Source: Chitinophaga sp. CF418
Lineage (GTDB): Bacteria > Bacteroidota > Bacteroidia > Chitinophagales > Chitinophagaceae
Length of the DNA: 64,000 bases
Assembly (NCBI RefSeq): GCF_900142925.1
Contig: NZ_FRCN01000011.1
Coordinates: forward strand, 124,001 to 188,000
Reading direction: 5' to 3'
This document shows positions 60,888 through 64,000 of this stretch, one piece after another. Position 1 is the stretch's first letter; every line of letters begins with the position of its first letter. The position numbers and the translations under genes are program-made. The notes under the pieces are model-generated. The model saw only the letters and a program-made list of their open reading frames with translations. It had not been told where the DNA came from and made no database searches.

Positions 60888-60930
60888 AACAGTGTTTTAA
60901 GTATGTTCACGGCTTAAAATGTGAACTGTT
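60888..60930 (+). terminator. hairpin downstream of phoH
   Basis: AACAGT-G-TTTTAAG faces CTTAAAA-TGTGA-ACTGTT; an inner alternative is GTTCAC/GTGAAC. It starts 16 nt past the phoH stop. A T-run is missing, so it is weak as a terminator. Confidence 0.45.
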
Positions 60931-61088
60931 AAAAGTATTCCTTACCTATACCGGTTTACAAGAAGGAAACCAACAATTTTCAAAAACAGGTCTGAAACTT
61001 TAAAAATTACAACCCGCTGCCTAGCTGCTTTTTGTAATTTTCCACTTTCCACCTATTTTTGTTAACTGTATTATAATAGAACATTTGC

Positions 61089-61556
61089 ATGACCAGTTAT
61101 CTGCGTATCCTCACCTTGGCATTATTATTCAGTACTGTACTTAGCAGCTGCAAAAAGCGTGCTTCCCCACAGGAAGTAGCACTGAATTTTATGCATGCAA
61201 TACAGGAATCGAACTTTGACCTGGCAAGGGACTACGCTACCAAGGAATCGCAACAGGTAATACAGCTTTACTCCTTTTTTGATGCCCGCCGCAATGATTC
61301 AGAACGGGATAAGATCAAAAAGGCCGGTATAAAAGTAATTGAGACAGAAGAAAACGGTGACAAAGCAACAGTAACTGTCCTGAACTCTTCTTCACAACAA
61401 AAGGAAAGACTGCAATTGGTAAAGGAAAATGGCCGCTGGAAAATATCTCTCACTTTTGAAAGTATTATTCCAAATTATCTGCCGCCGGCAAGTGCGCCAT
61501 TGGATTCTACCAATATGCCGCCCCAGGATACTACGTCTCCACTCCCAGGTAGATAA
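61089..61556 (+). CDS. small lipoprotein, DUF4878-like
   Basis: 155 aa. A lipoprotein signal, LLFSTVLSSC (cysteine at 21), is followed by a compact alpha/beta domain: SPQEVALNFMHAIQESNFDLARDYATKES and KATVTVLNSSSQQKERLQLVKENGRWKISLTF, the pattern of DUF4878/NTF2-like exported domains. The C-terminal 25 residues are low-complexity and proline-rich. Function is unknown; a ligand-binding or envelope stress role is plausible. It stands alone between phoH and ppa. Confidence 0.8.
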   Translation: MTSYLRILTLALLFSTVLSSCKKRASPQEVALNFMHAIQESNFDLARDYATKESQQVIQLYSFFDARRNDSERDKIKKAGIKVIETEENGDKATVTVLNSSSQQKERLQLVKENGRWKISLTFESIIPNYLPPASAPLDSTNMPPQDTTSPLPGR

Positions 61557-61717
61557 AACATTACAATTATTCTTATCTGTATAATTTTGTATCTATTGCG
61601 AAATTACAGTTGAGTTCCTTATTTTTGCGACGCGCCAGCAAACTTTTATTCTAAATTCCACATTAGCATACGGTACGAACAGCTGCCAGGGTCCCGAAAA
61701 ACGACTTTGCGCCGTTA

Positions 61718-61725
61718 TACTTTTG
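61718..61725 (+). promoter_or_regulatory. -7 element of ppa
   Basis: TACTTTTG matches TAnnTTTG exactly. Because it overlaps the TTG at 61723, the longer in-frame start there cannot be used from this promoter. This supports the ATG at 61780 as the real start. Confidence 0.55.
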
Positions 61726-61779
61726 CAGTGCGGAATAAATGCAGGGCACCAAAATAATAATAAACGAAAAAACAAGTTG

Positions 61780-62325
61780 ATGATGACGACGAACAATCCC
61801 TGGCATAGTGTCAGCACAGGATCAGAAGCGCCTAAGATAGTGAATGCTATTATTGAAATTCCTAAAGGCTGTCGCGCCAAATATGAACTGGACAAAGAAA
61901 GTGGCCTGCTCAAGCTCGACAGGGTACTGTATTCTTCCGTATATTACCCGGCTAACTACGGTTTTATTCCAAAAACCTACTGTGATGACCATGACCCGCT
62001 GGATATCCTCATCCTCTCCCAGGTAGATGTTGTTCCTATGTGTATCATGGAAGCCAAAGTGATCGGTGTAATGCAGATGATCGACAACGGCGAGGCTGAT
62101 GATAAAATCATTGCCGTAGCTGCCAACGATATGAGCGTAGCACACATCAACGATATCTCAGAACTGCCTCCACACTTCACTGCTGAAATCCGTCACTTCT
62201 TCGAAGAGTATAAGAGACTGGAGCACAAAACAGTAAAAGTTTCTGAATTCCAGAACAAAACAGTGGCTGAACGCATCATACTGGAAAGCATCGAGTTCTA
62301 CAACAAGACTTTCGGCGACAAATAA
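61780..62325 (+). CDS. ppa: family I inorganic pyrophosphatase
   Basis: 181 aa from ATG 61780 ([14 protein letters not shown] 61783 is equally possible). The frame is open from 61723, but this would place the promoter inside the gene. Metal and substrate motifs: [48 protein letters not shown] with the DHDPLD metal aspartates, and [12 protein letters not shown]. It hydrolyses pyrophosphate in the cytoplasm, drawing biosynthesis forward. Two terminators follow. Confidence 0.96.
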   Translation: MMTTNNPWHSVSTGSEAPKIVNAIIEIPKGCRAKYELDKESGLLKLDRVLYSSVYYPANYGFIPKTYCDDHDPLDILILSQVDVVPMCIMEAKVIGVMQMIDNGEADDKIIAVAANDMSVAHINDISELPPHFTAEIRHFFEEYKRLEHKTVKVSEFQNKTVAERIILESIEFYNKTFGDK

Positions 62326-62332
62326 TTAAAAA

Positions 62333-62361
62333 GGCTGGTAGCTCACCCGCTGCCAGCTTTT
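62333..62361 (+). terminator. terminator of ppa, first of two
   Basis: GCTGGTAGC-TCACCC-GCTGCCAGC forms a 9-bp stem with one G-T pair, followed by TTTT, 8 nt after the stop codon. Confidence 0.85.
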
Positions 62362-62372
62362 CAAAAAGAAAC

Positions 62373-62424
62373 ATCCCATAGCTACAGTACCTTCATGGTG
62401 TCTATTGCTATGGGATTTGTTTTT
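62373..62424 (+). terminator. second terminator after ppa
   Basis: ATCCCATAGC pairs perfectly with GCTATGGGAT across a 24-nt loop, followed by TTGTTTTT. Confidence 0.7.
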
Positions 62425-62500
62425 GCTGGACCTGCGTTTGTAGGCAGGGAACAAAACGATATCACTCGCTGCAATCAGCTCCGACGGGAATGGTTTCCCG

Positions 62501-63274
62501 TTAAAAGAATCGCTTGATGATCCTCAGCTTATGCGTTCTGACACCAGTATCGGTATTAGTAATTCCCTGGTTGTCGATAGGGTCCACCCTCACCTTCCCT
62601 GATGAATGAATGATCTCATGATCATTCAGCAATATTCCCACGTGCGTAATACGCCCCTCTGCATTATCAAAGAAAGCCAGGTCACCTAAACGCGCTTCCT
62701 GCAGAAAATCGACCGTCCCGCCCTGTGTAGCCTGCTGATAAGCATCCCTTAAAAGATCAATGCCCAGTGTTTTATATACCGTCTGCGTGAAACCGGAACA
62801 ATCCACTCCAAATACCGACTTGCCACCCCATAGGTACGCCGTGTTCAGGTACTGGAAGGCCGCAGCCGTCAATGCACTGGTATCTACCGCATTCGCCTTG
62901 CCTGTAGCTGCCAGCTTTTCCTCAAACTGTACCGTTACCTTTCCCCAGTTTGTAACAGGGCCATCCCCCGGCTTTACAGCGCATCCGAAAGGCACATGCA
63001 TAGGCTTGCCATTCAGCTGTATCCTGTTCACCCAACCAGTTGTATAATGTGTATACGGCGCATTATATAACTCCTCATCAATGGTTTCCAGATGATTGAA
63101 AGTAGCCCATCCTTCATACCCGTCAAACTGGCACTTCACTTTTACCCAACCATCATTTCCGGTAATAATAATTTCACTGCATTCACCCCACAAGGCTTGT
63201 GAGATAATTTCACTTTTGTGAGATGGTTCTGACCGTAACGGCATCACCGGTACAACAGTAATCGCGTATGGCAT
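62501..63274 (-). CDS. NlpC/P60 peptidoglycan endopeptidase-like protein
   Basis: 257 aa. The N-terminal region contains SH3-like parts (PLRSEPSHKSEIISQALWGE and DGWVKVKCQFDGYEGWATFNHL). The C-terminal NlpC/P60 domain has nucleophile C159 in GVDCSGFTQTVYKTLG, H211 in THVGILL and H223 in EIIHSSGKV as the third polar residue. It resembles YkfC-type gamma-D-glutamyl-diaminopimelate endopeptidases that cut peptidoglycan stem peptides. No signal peptide is visible, which fits recycling in the cytoplasm. It is divergent from the sigma-like gene, with 80 bp between. Confidence 0.9.
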   Translation of the reverse strand: MPYAITVVPVMPLRSEPSHKSEIISQALWGECSEIIITGNDGWVKVKCQFDGYEGWATFNHLETIDEELYNAPYTHYTTGWVNRIQLNGKPMHVPFGCAVKPGDGPVTNWGKVTVQFEEKLAATGKANAVDTSALTAAAFQYLNTAYLWGGKSVFGVDCSGFTQTVYKTLGIDLLRDAYQQATQGGTVDFLQEARLGDLAFFDNAEGRITHVGILLNDHEIIHSSGKVRVDPIDNQGITNTDTGVRTHKLRIIKRFF

Positions 63275-63354
63275 ATTAATTGTCTAAAATAATTATATGT
63301 CAAAGACAACAAAATGAACATTTTTGTCTTTAATATGTAAATATAGGTAACACT

Positions 63355-63927
63355 ATGCTACAGCAGTTAACTAATTTATCAGATAAAGAATTGATTTCCC
63401 GGGCAAGAAAACTCAAGGACCAGGAAGCAGAAGGTGTACTCATGGAAAGATACAGCCACCTAATGGTTGCTGTTTGCCTCCCTTACCTTAACAATGGTCC
63501 CGGAACCAGTCCCGAAGAAGTTTATCCCAGGCTGCTGCAGCGCCTCAGCGCCAGTCTTAGAACCCAGACGATCCCGAAAGCCAATGAATGGATATACCAT
63601 ACTATCAGGGCACAACAGGCTCAGACAGAAAAGAATAATCCATTTTTTCCCAGTACGGAATCCAGGGAACAGCAACAGATGGAAAACAAAGTAGAAAAGG
63701 TAGCTACCAACCTCAAAGAACAACAAGTGCTGGCAGCAGCAATGGAAGAGGCGCTTGGTAAACTGCCCGCAGAGGAAAAATATTTTCTGAAAGAATTTTA
63801 CCTGAACAATAAAACCTTTACAGAACTGGCCGCCGGCAAAAAGTATACTGTCGAAAAAACGAGGCAGATTCTGCAGCAGGCAAAGCAAAAAATGGCTTCC
63901 TTATTGATGAATGAAACCTATGAGTAA
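63355..63927 (+). CDS. sigma-70-like regulator (ECF type, divergent)
   Basis: 190 aa. The start LSDKELISRARKLKDQEAEGVLMERYSHLMVAVCLPYL resembles sigma region 2 (a core-binding helix pair). The end LPAEEKYFLKEFYLNNKTFTELAAGKKYTVEKTRQILQQAKQKMASLL resembles the region 4 helix-turn-helix of ECF sigma factors. The middle part is long, Gln/Glu-rich and unlike a normal linker, so the identification is tentative. Its stop codon overlaps the start of the next gene, suggesting translational coupling with an unknown partner, perhaps an anti-sigma factor. It is divergent from the NlpC/P60 gene. Confidence 0.7.
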   Translation: MLQQLTNLSDKELISRARKLKDQEAEGVLMERYSHLMVAVCLPYLNNGPGTSPEEVYPRLLQRLSASLRTQTIPKANEWIYHTIRAQQAQTEKNNPFFPSTESREQQQMENKVEKVATNLKEQQVLAAAMEEALGKLPAEEKYFLKEFYLNNKTFTELAAGKKYTVEKTRQILQQAKQKMASLLMNETYE

Positions 63928-64000
63928 CTTGGAAAACAATGAAAAAATACTGAAGATCTTCAGTAACATCCGCTGCCTGAACAGGGATCAGCTTCCCCGT
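63920..64000 (+). CDS. partial gene downstream of the sigma-like factor
   Basis: A reading frame starts ATG AGT AAC at 63920 (an alternative ATG AAA CCT lies at 63911) and runs to the window edge, giving at least 27 codons: MSNLENNEKILKIFSNIRCL and so on. The ATG overlaps the stop of the sigma-like gene, the arrangement common for sigma/anti-sigma pairs. No domain can be named from this fragment. Confidence 0.5.
   Translation, partial: MSNLENNEKILKIFSNIRCLNRDQLPR

Noticed and set aside
61723-61779. upstream TTG start for inorganic pyrophosphatase
   Set aside because: It overlaps the -7 box at 61718-61725, and the added residues are not found in the family; ATG 61780 is preferred.

Overview
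The window looks like a chromosome segment of a Bacteroidota member, most likely family Chitinophagaceae and close to Chitinophaga. This is inferred from gene content: outer-membrane TonB-dependent receptor, GH97/GH105/GH35 glycosidases, the large secreted RHS-like family, a gluconate-2-dehydrogenase-subunit-3 plus GMC operon, and CcmE/CcmF. It also rests on several upstream regions that carry the Bacteroidetes -7 element TAnnTTTG. No tRNA, rRNA, CRISPR array, prophage, transposase or replication origin was recognised.

Layout. 1-2.2 kb: a TetX-like flavin monooxygenase, then a 1.06-kb gap between convergent genes that is full of repeats. 2.4-6.4 kb: a minus-strand ccmE-ccmF-hydrolase group for cytochrome c maturation. 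6.7-9.8 kb: an arginase-family enzyme, a membrane protein and a radical SAM protein. 9.8-10.3 kb: tandem and palindromic repeats. 10.3-15.5 kb: an MFS transporter, a TonB-like protein, an outer-membrane protein and folC. 15.7-21.5 kb: minus-strand genes for a tailspike-like beta-helix protein, NUDIX, YfiT/DinB, an orphan ABC ATPase, a CAP-domain lipoprotein and fructose-1,6-bisphosphatase. 21.7-31.3 kb: aspartate kinase, a TonB-dependent receptor, a CBS protein and three glycoside hydrolases (GH105, GH97, GH35). 31.5-35.7 kb: RHS-like protein and a small unknown. 35.8-39.9 kb: two tandem GMC dehydrogenases with a subunit-3 partner. 40.1-48.0 kb: L,D-transpeptidase, hppD, TlpA-like thioredoxin, TetR plus a second TetX-like gene, a desaturase remnant, an aldo/keto reductase and hmgA. 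48.1-49.4 kb: a long non-coding stretch with repeats and the thr leader. 49.4-54.2 kb: thrA-thrB-thrC. 54.3-64 kb: TPR lipoprotein, rpe, a histidine kinase/response regulator pair, purE, phoH, a small lipoprotein, ppa, NlpC/P60 and a sigma-like factor.

How the genes work together. thrABC makes threonine from aspartate, and its leader encodes a previously unlisted Thr/Ile-rich peptide ending in a hairpin, which suggests attenuation. hppD and hmgA catalyse successive steps of tyrosine breakdown; although about 5 kb apart, they share a conserved leader block at nearly the same distance from their start codons. The TetR gene has a perfect 22-bp palindrome over its own -7 box and is followed by a TetX-like oxygenase. 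Two families of dispersed, structured intergenic repeats (about 150 and 184 bp, two copies each), plus REP-like palindromes with a shared TACAAACAC core, fill many gaps. No single unknown defence or secretion system was found; the most novel signals are regulatory and repetitive.
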